Assembly: GCA_023419535.1 (NCBI GenBank) | Contig: JAEZXX010000056.1 | Span: 1 to 51,529, forward strand | DNA length: 51,529 nt | Direction of reading: 5' to 3' | Source: Pseudomonadota bacterium | GTDB taxonomy: Bacteria; Pseudomonadota; Alphaproteobacteria; Rhizobiales; Rhizobiaceae | Shown here: positions 7,620 to 16,165 of the stretch, in pieces | How positions within the stretch are numbered: the first letter of the stretch is position 1 | Layout of the letters: every line of letters begins with the position of its first letter | The notes under the pieces: generated by a model | Databases searched by the model: none | Seen by the model: the letters and a program-made list of their open reading frames with translations, nothing else | What the model was told of the DNA's origin: nothing | Made by a program: the position numbers and the translations under genes

Positions 7620-8927
7620 ATGATCAAGCGCAGAGAGTTCCTGGCCGGATCCGCGGCCCTCATGGGAGCGGCGACGCTCGGCCTGCCGCGCGGCGCCTTC
7701 GCGCAGGGCGCGATGCCGACCTTCACGCCGGAAGAGGGGGCGACGCTCCGCCTGCTCCGCTGGGTGCCCTTCGTGCCCGCCGAGGAGGCCGCCTGGCGCG
7801 AGAACACGGCCAAGTTCACCGAGGCGACCGGCGTCGAGGTGCGCATCGACCAGGAAAGCTGGGAGGACGTCCGCCCGAAGGCCGCCGTCGCCGCCAATGT
7901 CGGCTCCGGGCCCGACATGGTGATGAGCTGGTTCGACGATCCGCAGCAATATCCCGACAAGCTGCTCGACGTCTCCGACCTCGGCAACGCCATCGGCGAG
8001 GCGAACGGGGGCTGGTATCCGGGCCTGGAATCCTACGCCAAGCGCGACGGCGCCTTCATCGCGCTGCCCGTCTGCGCCATCGGCAATGCCGTCGTCTATC
8101 GCGACAGCCACATGAAGGCGGCGGGCTTCCAGGAGTTCCCGACCGACACGGACGGGTTCCTCGAACTCTGCCGCGCGATGCAGGCGAACGGAACGCCGGC
8201 GGGCTTTCCTCACGGCAAGGCGGTCGGCGACGGCAACAATTACGCGCACTGGCTGCTGTGGAGCCATGGCGGGCGCATGGTCGACGAGAGCGGCCAGGTC
8301 GTCCTCAACAGCCCGGAGACGCTGGCCGCCGTCAATTATGCGATGGAGCTCTACAAGACCTTCATCCCGGGCACCGAGAGCTGGCAGGACGTCAACAACA
8401 ACCGAGCCTTCCTGGCTGGCCAGGTCTCGCTGACCGCCAACGGCGTCTCGGTCTACTACGCCGCGCTGAACGACCCGGCCATGGCCGAGATCGCCGAAGA
8501 CATGCGCTCCACCAATCTGCCGATCGGACCGGTCGGCGAGAGCGTGGAGCTGCACCAGGCCTCGACGCTCTCCATCTTCCGCCACACGCGCTATCCGGAG
8601 GCCGCCAAGGCGTATCTCGAGTTCATGTACCGGCCGGAGAACATGAACGCCTGGATCGAGGGCGCCAGCGCCTATTGCTGCCAGCCGCTGAAGGCCTTCG
8701 AGAACAACCCGGTCTGGACGGCCAAGCCCATCCACGAAGCCTATGCGCGCGCCTCCGCCAGCCTCCGCCCGAACGGCTACGCCGGCCCCTTGGGCGCGGC
8801 CTCGGCGGGCACCATGGCCGACTACGTCCTCGTCGACATGTTCGCCGAGGCGGTGACCGGCCAGTCCTCGCCCGAGGACGCCATCGCCAACGCCGAGCGG
8901 CGGGCCAACCGGTACTACCGGGTCTGA
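7620..8927 (+). CDS. Sugar ABC transporter substrate-binding protein (CUT1)
   Basis: 435 residues. The N-terminus KRREFLAGSAALMGAATLG has a twin-arginine-like motif and hydrophobic core, ending near AFAQG, so export to the periplasm (possibly by Tat) is expected. The mature part has features of family 1 extracellular solute-binding proteins, for example ATGVEVRIDQESWED, NVGSGPDMVMSWFDDP and a C-terminal helical region. The ligand is not evident from sequence; the flanking genes favour a sugar or sugar acid. A GGAGG ribosome-binding site lies just before the ATG at 7620. Confidence 0.92.
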   Translation: MIKRREFLAGSAALMGAATLGLPRGAFAQGAMPTFTPEEGATLRLLRWVPFVPAEEAAWRENTAKFTEATGVEVRIDQESWEDVRPKAAVAANVGSGPDMVMSWFDDPQQYPDKLLDVSDLGNAIGEANGGWYPGLESYAKRDGAFIALPVCAIGNAVVYRDSHMKAAGFQEFPTDTDGFLELCRAMQANGTPAGFPHGKAVGDGNNYAHWLLWSHGGRMVDESGQVVLNSPETLAAVNYAMELYKTFIPGTESWQDVNNNRAFLAGQVSLTANGVSVYYAALNDPAMAEIAEDMRSTNLPIGPVGESVELHQASTLSIFRHTRYPEAAKAYLEFMYRPENMNAWIEGASAYCCQPLKAFENNPVWTAKPIHEAYARASASLRPNGYAGPLGAASAGTMADYVLVDMFAEAVTGQSSPEDAIANAERRANRYYRV

Positions 8928-8968
8928 GCCCGTCCGGGCCGCTGGGGCGCCGCCGAACGGAGCGCCGT

Positions 8969-9114
8969 CCCTTCTCCCGCTCGCGGGAGAAGGTGGCCCG
9001 AAGGGTCGGATGAGGGCTTCGTCGAGCGCCGACCTCGGCAGCCAGGCTGGAGGCGGAAGGCGCCCGTCACGCCCTCATCCGCCTCCCGGCACCTTCTCCT
9101 CGTCGGCGAGAAGG
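8969..9114. repeat. Inverted pair of palindromic intergenic repeat units
   Basis: Unit A has a perfect 11-bp hairpin, CCTTCTCCCGC and GCGGGAGAAGG (8970-8980, 8983-8993), followed by GGATGAGGG. Unit B reads the same words in inverse orientation: CCCTCATCC (9072-9080), then CCTTCTC and GAGAAGG arms (9092-9098, 9108-9114). Related units recur at 26514-26657. They resemble the palindromic repeat families scattered between genes in alphaproteobacteria and could lower expression of the permeases relative to the binding protein. Confidence 0.7.
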
Positions 9115-9184
9115 CAAGCAGCTTCGGGCGTCCGCGCCCGGGCCGAGACTGCCGATGACCCTCCCTGCCGAGAGGATAGCCGCC

Positions 9185-10129
9185 ATGTCCGTGTCCACCG
9201 CCTCGCCGCCGCCGCACAAGCGGGCCGGGCTCTTCGAGCGCCTCGGGCAGAGCCGCAACGGGCTCGGCCTCCTCTTCATGGCTCCGGCGGCGGTGTTCCT
9301 TCTCTGCTTCCTGACCTATCCGCTGGGCCTCGGCGTCTGGCTGGGCTTCACCGACGCGAGCATCGGCAATCCGGGCGTCTTCATCGGTCTGGAAAACTAC
9401 GAGTGGCTCTGGCACGACCGGGTGTTCTGGCTCTCGGTCTTCAACACCGTCCTCTATACGGCCGTCGCCTCGGTCCTGAAGTTCGTGCTCGGCCTGTGGC
9501 TGGCGATCATCCTGAACGAGCATCTGCCGTTCAAGACGTTCTTCCGCGCCATCATCCTGCTTCCCTGGGTTGTGCCGACCGTCCTCTCCGCTCTCGCCTT
9601 CTGGTGGATCTTCGACAGTCAGTTCTCGATCATCTCCTGGGTGCTGATGCAGTGGGGGATCATCGACGCGCCGATCAACTTCCTCGGCGATCCGAACAAC
9701 GCGCGCGCCTCGGTGATCGCGGCGAACGTCTGGCGCGGCATTCCCTTCGTCGCGATCTCGCTGCTCGCCGGCCTCCAGACCATCCCGGCCTCGCTGCACG
9801 AGGCGGCCGCGCTCGACGGCGCGACCTCCTGGCAGCGCTTCCGCAACATCACCCTGCCGCTGCTGACCCCGATCATCGCGGTGGTGATGACCTTCTCGGT
9901 GCTCTTCACCTTCACCGACTTCCAGCTGATCTACGTGCTGACGCGCGGCGGGCCGGTGAACGCGACGCATCTGATGGCGACCCTCTCCTTCCAGCGCGGC
10001 ATCCCCGGCGGGGCGCTCGGCGAGGGCGCCGCGATCGCGGTCGCGATGATCCCCTTCCTGCTCGCCGCCATCCTGTTCTCCTTCTTCGGCCTGCAGCGCC
10101 GCAGATGGCAGCAGGGCGGGAACGATTGA
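9185..10129 (+). CDS. Sugar ABC transporter permease (MalF/UgpA-like)
   Basis: 314 residues. An inner-membrane permease with several hydrophobic segments; the first (about 30-50, FMAPAAVFLLCFLTYPLGLG) is typical of the MalF/UgpA class. The EAA loop that contacts the ATPase is visible as EAAALDGATSWQRFRNITLP. The start at 9185 (MSVSTA) is preferred to the ATG at 9155 because it has AGAGGATAG upstream and avoids an extra polar leader. It pairs with the second permease 11 bases downstream. Confidence 0.93.
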   Translation: MSVSTASPPPHKRAGLFERLGQSRNGLGLLFMAPAAVFLLCFLTYPLGLGVWLGFTDASIGNPGVFIGLENYEWLWHDRVFWLSVFNTVLYTAVASVLKFVLGLWLAIILNEHLPFKTFFRAIILLPWVVPTVLSALAFWWIFDSQFSIISWVLMQWGIIDAPINFLGDPNNARASVIAANVWRGIPFVAISLLAGLQTIPASLHEAAALDGATSWQRFRNITLPLLTPIIAVVMTFSVLFTFTDFQLIYVLTRGGPVNATHLMATLSFQRGIPGGALGEGAAIAVAMIPFLLAAILFSFFGLQRRRWQQGGND

Positions 10130-10140
10130 GGAGTGACGCG

Positions 10141-11043
10141 ATGACCGTTCAGTCCCACGAGCCCGAGGGCGGCCACCTCTCCGACGACGTCGTCGGCATG
10201 AGCCAGCACGACACGCTGGCGCGGCGCATCCTCGTCGTCTACCTGCCGCTCGCCGTCTTCGTCTTCGTGCTGCTCTTCCCCTTCTACTGGATGACCATCA
10301 CGGCGGTGAAGCCGAACGACCAGCTCACCAACTACTCGGCCTATTCGCCATTCTGGGTCGTCGGGCCGACGCTGGATCACATCCGCTATCTCCTGTTCGA
10401 GACGTCCTATCCGGGCTGGCTTTGGAACACGGTGATCGTCTCGGTCTGCTCGACCGTGATCGCACTCGGCGCCTCGGTCTTCGCCGCCTACGCCATCGAG
10501 CGCGTGCGCTTCACCGGCGCCCGGGTGACCGGGCTGATGGTCTTCCTCGCCTATCTGATCCCGCCCTCGATCCTCTTCATCCCGCTCGCCTTCATCGTCT
10601 TCCAGGTCGGCATCTTCGACTCCCGGCTGGCGCTGATCTTGACCTATCCGACCTTCCTCATCCCCTTCTGCACCTGGCTTCTGATGGGCTATTTCCGCTC
10701 GATCCCGTTCGAGCTGGAGGAGTCCGCCCTCGTCGACGGCGCCTCGCGCTGGCAGATCCTGACCAAGGTCATCCTGCCGCTCGCCGTGCCGGGCCTGATC
10801 TCGGCGGGCATCTTCGCCTTCACGCTCGCCTGGAACGAGTTCATCTACGCGCTGACCTTCATCCAGTCCTCGGAGAACAAGACGGTGCCGGTCGGCGTCC
10901 TGACCGAGCTCGTGCGCGGCGACGTCTACGAGTGGGGCTCTCTGATGGCCGGCGCGCTGATCGGCTCGCTGCCGGTGGTGATCCTCTACTCGTTCTTCGT
11001 CGACTACTACGTCTCGTCGATGACGGGCGCGGTGAAGGAGTAG
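10141..11043 (+). CDS. Sugar ABC transporter permease (MalG/UgpE-like)
   Basis: 300 residues. The N-terminal membrane segment YLPLAVFVFVLLFPFYWM is typical of MalG-class permeases, and the EAA loop reads EESALVDGASRWQILTKVILP. It forms a heterodimer with the preceding permease in the CUT1 importer. The start is 11 bases after the upstream stop with a GAGGAG ribosome-binding site, so the two are almost certainly co-translated. It is last in the transporter set; a palindrome at 11203-11226 lies in the convergent gap that follows. Confidence 0.93.
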   Translation: MTVQSHEPEGGHLSDDVVGMSQHDTLARRILVVYLPLAVFVFVLLFPFYWMTITAVKPNDQLTNYSAYSPFWVVGPTLDHIRYLLFETSYPGWLWNTVIVSVCSTVIALGASVFAAYAIERVRFTGARVTGLMVFLAYLIPPSILFIPLAFIVFQVGIFDSRLALILTYPTFLIPFCTWLLMGYFRSIPFELEESALVDGASRWQILTKVILPLAVPGLISAGIFAFTLAWNEFIYALTFIQSSENKTVPVGVLTELVRGDVYEWGSLMAGALIGSLPVVILYSFFVDYYVSSMTGAVKE

Positions 11044-11202
11044 GGCGATCGTGAGTGTACGCGCTGAATAGCGAGCTCGGATCGAGAAACGGATGCGGCG
11101 AGGCAGTCGTGGGGTCGGCGCGTGAACGCGGCGAGGGAAGGGGGCAACGAAGGAGGCCTTCGACGTCCCTCGTTCCTTCCATAGAGAGCCGAGACATCCC
11201 AA

Positions 11203-11226
11203 CCTCGTCATCCGAGGATGACGAGG
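11203..11226. repeat. Perfect intergenic palindrome in a convergent gap
   Basis: CCTCGTCATCC (11203-11213) and GGATGACGAGG (11216-11226) are exact inverse complements separated by two bases, in the 231-base gap between the convergent permease and FAH-family genes. There is no T-tract on either strand, so it is not a classical terminator, though it may act as one in a GC-rich genome. The rest of the gap (11044-11274) shows nothing else I recognise. Confidence 0.55.
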
Positions 11227-11274
11227 CAGCACAGCTGGAGCCCGGACGTCGGAAACTCCCGGAGTTCTTGCGCC

Positions 11275-12462
11275 CTACAACAGCCCGCGCTTCGCCAGAT
11301 TCCGCATCAGGTGCGAGACGCCGAAGGTCCAGGGCGCGCATTCGTCCGTCGGCCGGATCGTGTTGACCAGCGTGCCGAGCTTCCCGGTGCGGATCGAGAC
11401 GACGTCGCCGGCCTTGTGCGTGAACCCCTCGCCCGGCCGGTCGCGGTCCTGGGTGGGCGTGAACAGCGTGCCGAGGAAGAGCACGAGCCCGTCCGGGTAG
11501 GAATGGTGCTCGTTCAGCGCCTGTGCGGCCAGATCCGCCGGGTCGCGGCTGATCTTGTCCATGCGCGACTGCCCGTCGAGGCGGAAACCGTCCTCGCCCG
11601 TCACCACGAGCTCCAGTTCGGCGTGCCGCACGTCGTCGAGCGTGAAGCCCTCGTCGAAGAAGCGCAGGAGCGGCCCTAGCGCGCAGCTGGCGTTGTTGTC
11701 CTTCGCCTTCGACAGAAGCAGCGCCGAGCGTCCCTCGAAGTCGCGCAGGTTGACGTCGTTGCCGAGCGTCGCGCCGACGATGCGGCCGGTGGAGGCGACG
11801 GCGAGCACGATCTCCGGCTCCGGGTTGTTCCAGGCCGAGTCCGGGCGCACGCCCGCGTCCTGACCGCAGCCGACTGAGGACATGATTTGCGCCTTGGTGA
11901 AGATCTCGGCGTCCGGCCCGATCCCGACCTCCAGATACTGGCTCCACATCCCTTGCGCGATCAGCGTCTCCTTCAGGGACGCCGCCTCGGGCGAGCCCGG
12001 CTTCAGCGCCTGCAGATCGTCGCCGATCAGGCGGCCGATCTCCTCGCGCAGGGCCTTGGCGGAGGCGGGGTTGCCCTTAGCCCGCTCCTCGATCACGCGC
12101 TCCAGCATGGAGGCGGCGAAGGTGACGCCCGCCGCCTTCACGGCCTGCAGGTCGATGGGCGCGAGGAGCCAGGGGAGCGAGACGTCGCGGCTTCGCAGAT
12201 CGGCGTTCGAGGCGATGTCGGCGAAGGCGCCGAGGCGCTCGCCCCCCGCCGCATGCAGCGCCGCCGCGGGATCCTCCGCCTCGCAGAGGTCGCGCATGGT
12301 CGGGAAGGCCCCGGAGACGTCGAAGACCTCGCCGCCGTCGACCCTGATCACGGAGGGCCCGCCGAGGTCGGGCCGCCAGACCCGGCCCGCCAGCACCGCG
12401 CTCCGCGCGTCCGCCGGCAGGAGGGCCGGCGAGCGAAGGATCGCCTGGATGTCGTTCGTCAT
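11275..12462 (-). CDS. FAH-superfamily protein, XylX-like 2-keto-3-deoxyxylonate dehydratase candidate
   Basis: 395 residues. The fumarylacetoacetate-hydrolase C-terminal fold is identified by WNNPEPEIVLAV (metal-binding ExE), the GNDVNLRDFEGRSALLL stretch and AKDNNASCALGP, with LGTLFTPTQDRD near the end. This 390-residue subtype, with WSQYLEVGIGPDAE and TFGVSHLMRNLA, resembles from memory Caulobacter XylX, which dehydrates 2-keto-3-deoxy-D-xylonate to alpha-ketoglutarate semialdehyde. True fumarylacetoacetase is less likely, since no tyrosine or phenylacetate genes are near. The ATG at 12462 has a GGGAGGG ribosome-binding site. It is third in the reverse-strand operon after the flavoprotein gene. 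Confidence 0.75.
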   Translation of the reverse strand: MTNDIQAILRSPALLPADARSAVLAGRVWRPDLGGPSVIRVDGGEVFDVSGAFPTMRDLCEAEDPAAALHAAGGERLGAFADIASNADLRSRDVSLPWLLAPIDLQAVKAAGVTFAASMLERVIEERAKGNPASAKALREEIGRLIGDDLQALKPGSPEAASLKETLIAQGMWSQYLEVGIGPDAEIFTKAQIMSSVGCGQDAGVRPDSAWNNPEPEIVLAVASTGRIVGATLGNDVNLRDFEGRSALLLSKAKDNNASCALGPLLRFFDEGFTLDDVRHAELELVVTGEDGFRLDGQSRMDKISRDPADLAAQALNEHHSYPDGLVLFLGTLFTPTQDRDRPGEGFTHKAGDVVSIRTGKLGTLVNTIRPTDECAPWTFGVSHLMRNLAKRGLL

Positions 12463-12512
12463 GGGGTCCGGCCCTCCCGTGCCGTGGATGGGAACGTTTC
12501 GATCCGCGGCGG

Positions 12513-13913
12513 TCAGAGAACCTTGCCGGGGTTCATGATGCCGTGCGGGTCGAGTGCGTGCTTGATGGCGCGCATGGCGGCGAGCGCGGCGTCTCCGTGC
12601 TCGGCGGCCATGTACTTTCGCTTCTCCTGGCCGACGCCGTGCTCGCCGGTCGAGGTGCCGCCCATGGCGAGCGCGCGCTCCACCAGCCGGTCGACGAAGG
12701 CCTTCACGGTCGCGACCTCGCGCTCGGAGCTGCGGTCGAAGAGGGGCGCGACGTGGAAGTTCCCGTCGCCGACATGGCCGATCATGGTCGCCAGGATGCC
12801 GGACGCTTGGAGGTCGTCGGCGGTCTCGGCGACGCAGTCGGCGAGGCGCGAGAGCGGCAGGCAGACGTCGGTCGCCAGGTTCGTCGCGCCGGGGCGCAGC
12901 GTGAAGCTCGCCCAGTGCGCGTCGTGGCGCGCCTGCCACAGCCGGGCGCGCTCGTCGGCGTCGGTCGAGCCCTGGAACGGCCCGCCGCCGCAGTCTTCAG
13001 CGATCGCGGCGAAGAGCTCGGCCTGCTCCCTGGCGCCGGTCGGCGTGCCATGGAACTCCACGAACAGCATCGGCGTCTCGGGCAGCGTCAGCTTGGAATA
13101 GAGGTTCGAGGCCCGCACCGCGGCGGCGTCCAGTAGCTCGACGCGCGCGATGGGCACGCCGCTCTGGATGGTGGCGATGGCCGCCTCGCAGGCGGCGCGA
13201 ACGCTCGGGAAGGGACAAATGCCGCCGAGAACGGCCTCCGGAATGCCGCTGAGCTTCAGACGCAGCTCGGTGATGATGCCGAGCGTGCCCTCCGAGCCGA
13301 TCAGAAGCCGCGTCAGATCGTAGCCGGACGAGGACTTTCGCGCCCGGCCCCCTGCCTTGACGATCGAGCCGTCGGCGAGAACCGCCGTCAGGCCGAGGAC
13401 GACGTCCTTCATCGTGCCGTAGCGCACTGCGTTGGTGCCCGAGGCGCGGGTCGCGGCCATGCCGCCGAGGGAGGCGTCGGCGCCCGGGTCGATCGGGAAG
13501 AACAGCCCGGTCTCGCGCAGCGCCTTGTTGAGCGTCAGCCGCGAGACGCCCGGCTGGACGACGGCGTCGAGATCGGTCGCGTTCACCTCGACGATCGCGT
13601 TCATCTCGCGGGTGGCGACGGTGATGCCGCCGAAGGGCGCGTTGACGTGACCCTCGAGCGAGGACCCCGCGCCGTAGGGCACGATCGGCACGCGCGCGTC
13701 GCGGCAGATCCCGACGATCGCCTGAACCTCCTGCGTGCTGCGCGGGAAGACGACGGCGTCGGGTGTGGCCGGCGTGATCCAGTTGACCGAATGGGCGTGC
13801 TGGTCGCGCACGGCCTGCGCCGTGGCGAGACGCTCGCCGAAGCGCTCGCGCAGGGCCGCGATGGCCGGTTCCGAAGCGCCGTAGGGGCTCGTCGTCTTCT
13901 CCGCGAGGCTCAT
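12513..13913 (-). CDS. FAD-linked 2-hydroxyacid oxidase/dehydrogenase (GlcD / D-lactate dehydrogenase-like)
   Basis: 466 residues. An N-terminal PCMH-type FAD domain (about 35-215) has VPIVPYGAGSSLEGHV, PGADASLGGMAATRASG and SSSGYDLTRLLIGSEGTLGI. The C-terminal FAD-oxidase domain carries the metal-site words HVGDGNFH and STGEHGVGQEK. The family oxidises D-2-hydroxy acids such as D-lactate, glycolate or D-2-hydroxyglutarate, passing electrons to quinone or cytochrome. No GlcE or GlcF subunit genes follow, so the single-subunit D-lactate dehydrogenase type is more likely. It starts 11 bases after the mcd stop, so probably co-translated. Confidence 0.88.
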   Translation of the reverse strand: MSLAEKTTSPYGASEPAIAALRERFGERLATAQAVRDQHAHSVNWITPATPDAVVFPRSTQEVQAIVGICRDARVPIVPYGAGSSLEGHVNAPFGGITVATREMNAIVEVNATDLDAVVQPGVSRLTLNKALRETGLFFPIDPGADASLGGMAATRASGTNAVRYGTMKDVVLGLTAVLADGSIVKAGGRARKSSSGYDLTRLLIGSEGTLGIITELRLKLSGIPEAVLGGICPFPSVRAACEAAIATIQSGVPIARVELLDAAAVRASNLYSKLTLPETPMLFVEFHGTPTGAREQAELFAAIAEDCGGGPFQGSTDADERARLWQARHDAHWASFTLRPGATNLATDVCLPLSRLADCVAETADDLQASGILATMIGHVGDGNFHVAPLFDRSSEREVATVKAFVDRLVERALAMGGTSTGEHGVGQEKRKYMAAEHGDAALAAMRAIKHALDPHGIMNPGKVL

Positions 13914-13924
13914 CGCGCTCTCCC

Positions 13925-15598
13925 TCAATTGTTGCGGTGGCGGGCGAGCAGCCCGCGGGCGATCACCTGGGCCTGGATCTCGGCCGCGCCCTCGAAGATC
14001 GAGAGGATGCGGGCGTCGCACAGGACGCGGCTGATCTCGTATTCGAGCGCGTAGCCGTTGCCGCCGTGAATCTGCACCGCGGTGTCGGCGTTCGACCAGG
14101 CGACGCGCGCGGCGAGCAGCTTGGCCATCCCCGCCTCGACGTCGCAGCGCCGCCCGCTGTCCTTTTCGCGCGCGGCAAAATAGGTCAGCTCGCGCGCCAT
14201 CACGGTCTCGACCGCCATCATCGCCAGCTTGTCCGAAACGCGCGGGAAGCGAACGATCGCCTCGCCGAACTGCCGACGCTCCAGCGCGTAGGAGAGACCG
14301 AGCTCGAAGGCGTTCCAGGCGACGCCCACGGCGCGGGCCGCCGTCTGCACGCGCGCGGCCTCGAAGGTCTGCATCAACTGCTTGAAGCCCTCCCCCTCGG
14401 CGCCGCCGAGGAGGCCGTTCGCCTCGACCGCGAAGCCGTCGAAGGACAGCTCGTATTCGCGCATGCCGCGATAGCCGAGCACCTCGATCTCGCCGCCCGA
14501 CATGCCCTCGGCCGGAAACGGGTCGTCCTCGGTGCCCCTCGGCTTCTGCGCGATGAACATCGACAGGCCCGAATGACCCGGCTCGGTCGCGTCGGTGCGG
14601 GCGAGCAGCGTCATCACGTCGGAGCGCGCGGCGTGGGTGATCCAGGTTTTGGCGCCGTCGATCCGCCAGCTTCCGTCGTCCTGCCGGGTCGCGCGGGTGC
14701 GCAGGTGGGCCAGATCCGAGCCGGTGTCGGGCTCGGTGAAGACGGCGGTCGGCAGCACCTCGCCCGAGGCGATCCTCGGCAGCCAATGCGCCTTCTGAAT
14801 CTCGGTGCCGGCGAGCGCGATCAGTTCGCAGGCGATCTCCGAGCGCGTGCCGAGCGAGCCGGCGGCGACCCAGGCCCGGCTCAGCTCCTCCGTGACCACG
14901 CACATGGCGAGCTTGCCGAGACCCATGCCGCCGAACTTCGGCGCGACGCAGATGCCGAACACGCCCATTTCGGCCATCTCGGCGACGGTCTCGATGGGGA
15001 TCAGCGCGTTCTCGAGATGCAGGCGGTGCGCGTCCGGTGCGATGCGCTCCTCAGCGAACCTGCGGAACTGCCCGCGGATCATGTCGAGATCGTCGTCGTC
15101 GAGCGTCTCGGAGATCGCGCCGCCCTGCGCCAGGATCGAGGTCAGTTCGCGCCGGTGCGCGGCCGTGTTGCCGTCTGCGAGGAAGAAGGCCACATCGGGA
15201 TCGGCGGCCAGATCGGCGACGGCGGACGGAAGGTCGAGCTCGCGCGGCCGCACGATCTCGTTCTGGCTCATGGCGATGCCGTCGGCGAGCGAGGCGAGGA
15301 TCTCGCCGCAGCCGATGAGGACGACCAGCTCGTCCGCGCGGGAGAGTGGACCGGCCGCGGCGCGCGCGGCGGACCAGGCGGCCAGCCGCGCCAGCGTCTG
15401 CGCGTAGGTCGCGATCCAGGCGAGCCCGTGCACGGCGCGCTGCTCGTCGTTGAGGGCGGTGGCGCCGATCCGCTCGTCCTCGCCCGCGACCTTGCGGCGC
15501 ACCGTGCGCGCGGCGGCGTCGGCGTAGCGGCGCGCCGCGTCCGCTGCGGCTTCTGCGCGTGACGTGACGGACGCGGCTCCGGTCGTTCCGTCGGTCAT
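13925..15598 (-). CDS. mcd: (2S)-methylsuccinyl-CoA dehydrogenase
   Basis: 557 residues, much longer than ordinary acyl-CoA dehydrogenases (about 380-400) because of an extra N-terminal domain of roughly 150 residues, as in Mcd of the ethylmalonyl-CoA pathway. It oxidises (2S)-methylsuccinyl-CoA to mesaconyl-CoA (EC 1.3.8.12). Core motifs are AVFTEPDTGSDLAHLRTRA, KTWITHAARSDVMTLLART, GGEIEVLGYRGM, FKQLMQTFEAARVQTAARA, and the C-terminal IFEGAAEIQAQVIAR, which carries the catalytic Glu. These longer phrases are those of Mcd rather than generic family members. It is first gene of the operon with the flavoprotein and FAH protein. Other ethylmalonyl-CoA pathway genes (ccr, ecm) are not in view. 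Confidence 0.9.
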   Translation of the reverse strand: MTDGTTGAASVTSRAEAAADAARRYADAAARTVRRKVAGEDERIGATALNDEQRAVHGLAWIATYAQTLARLAAWSAARAAAGPLSRADELVVLIGCGEILASLADGIAMSQNEIVRPRELDLPSAVADLAADPDVAFFLADGNTAAHRRELTSILAQGGAISETLDDDDLDMIRGQFRRFAEERIAPDAHRLHLENALIPIETVAEMAEMGVFGICVAPKFGGMGLGKLAMCVVTEELSRAWVAAGSLGTRSEIACELIALAGTEIQKAHWLPRIASGEVLPTAVFTEPDTGSDLAHLRTRATRQDDGSWRIDGAKTWITHAARSDVMTLLARTDATEPGHSGLSMFIAQKPRGTEDDPFPAEGMSGGEIEVLGYRGMREYELSFDGFAVEANGLLGGAEGEGFKQLMQTFEAARVQTAARAVGVAWNAFELGLSYALERRQFGEAIVRFPRVSDKLAMMAVETVMARELTYFAAREKDSGRRCDVEAGMAKLLAARVAWSNADTAVQIHGGNGYALEYEISRVLCDARILSIFEGAAEIQAQVIARGLLARHRNN

Positions 15599-15760
15599 GT
15601 CGATCCTTCAGAAGGCAAATGCGTCGTGCGCAGCCGCCTCGCAGCGCCCGCCCGGGCCCTTCGTGTCACGATGCGGTGAGGACAGGCAAGGGCCGTGTGG
15701 CCGCTCCGCGGGGCGGGACGCCCCGGCGCCCGACGGGAAGCGCGGGCTCCCCGGATTTCC

Positions 15761-15796
15761 GAAGGCCTCGCGATGCTGTAGCCTCGCGAGGCCTTC
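15761..15796. repeat. Perfect 13-bp inverted repeat between divergent genes
   Basis: GAAGGCCTCGCGA (15761-15773) and TCGCGAGGCCTTC (15784-15796) are exact inverse complements around a 10-base centre. The repeat lies 50 bases before the small membrane protein gene and 162 bases before mcd. With no upstream gene reading into it on either strand, terminator function is unlikely; a regulator-binding site, an mRNA leader structure or a palindromic repeat element is possible. The rest of 15599-15846 shows nothing recognisable. Confidence 0.6.
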
Positions 15797-15846
15797 CGGC
15801 CGCACTTCCGCGGCCCCTTGACGCTCCTCTTCCGGATGCCGACCTG

Positions 15847-16152
15847 ATGCTTGGATTTATCGTTCGAACGCTCGGCTGCCTCGTGCTCGCGGCGGCCACG
15901 CTGTTCGCCATCGGCGACATCGCCCGTTCGCTCAGTGCCGAATCCCTCCGCCTGACCACCATGGCCGAGGCGGCGGGGTTTCTCTCCGAGGAGCCATGGG
16001 TGAGGGCGGGCACGCCCGAGGCGGCACCGGCGGGAACCGAGCAGATCTGGTCGGTCGTGTCGCAATGGCCGGTCTCGCCGACGCTGGCGGCGCTCGCGAT
16101 CCTCGTCCTGCTCCTGGCGCGGCGACGCGAGCACCGCCCCCATTCGCTGTGA
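15847..16152 (+). CDS. Small two-helix membrane protein of unknown function
   Basis: 101 residues. A hydrophobic N-terminal helix (about 1-24, MLGFIVRTLGCLVLAAATLFA), a polar periplasmic-type middle, and a second helix (about 73-92, LAALAILVLLLARRR) ending in positive charges suggest a two-pass inner-membrane protein with both termini inside. I do not recognise a characterised family; small proteins of this layout occur in other rhizobial genomes. It is 13 bases before msrA on the same strand, so probably co-transcribed. An upstream in-frame extension to 15619 overlaps the inverted repeat and lacks a ribosome-binding site, so I start at 15847. Confidence 0.65.
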   Translation: MLGFIVRTLGCLVLAAATLFAIGDIARSLSAESLRLTTMAEAAGFLSEEPWVRAGTPEAAPAGTEQIWSVVSQWPVSPTLAALAILVLLLARRREHRPHSL

Positions 16153-16165
16153 AGGGAAGAAGTCC

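Noticed and set aside
13937..15562. Forward open frame of 541 codons
   Set aside because: Antisense to mcd; no recognisable domain.
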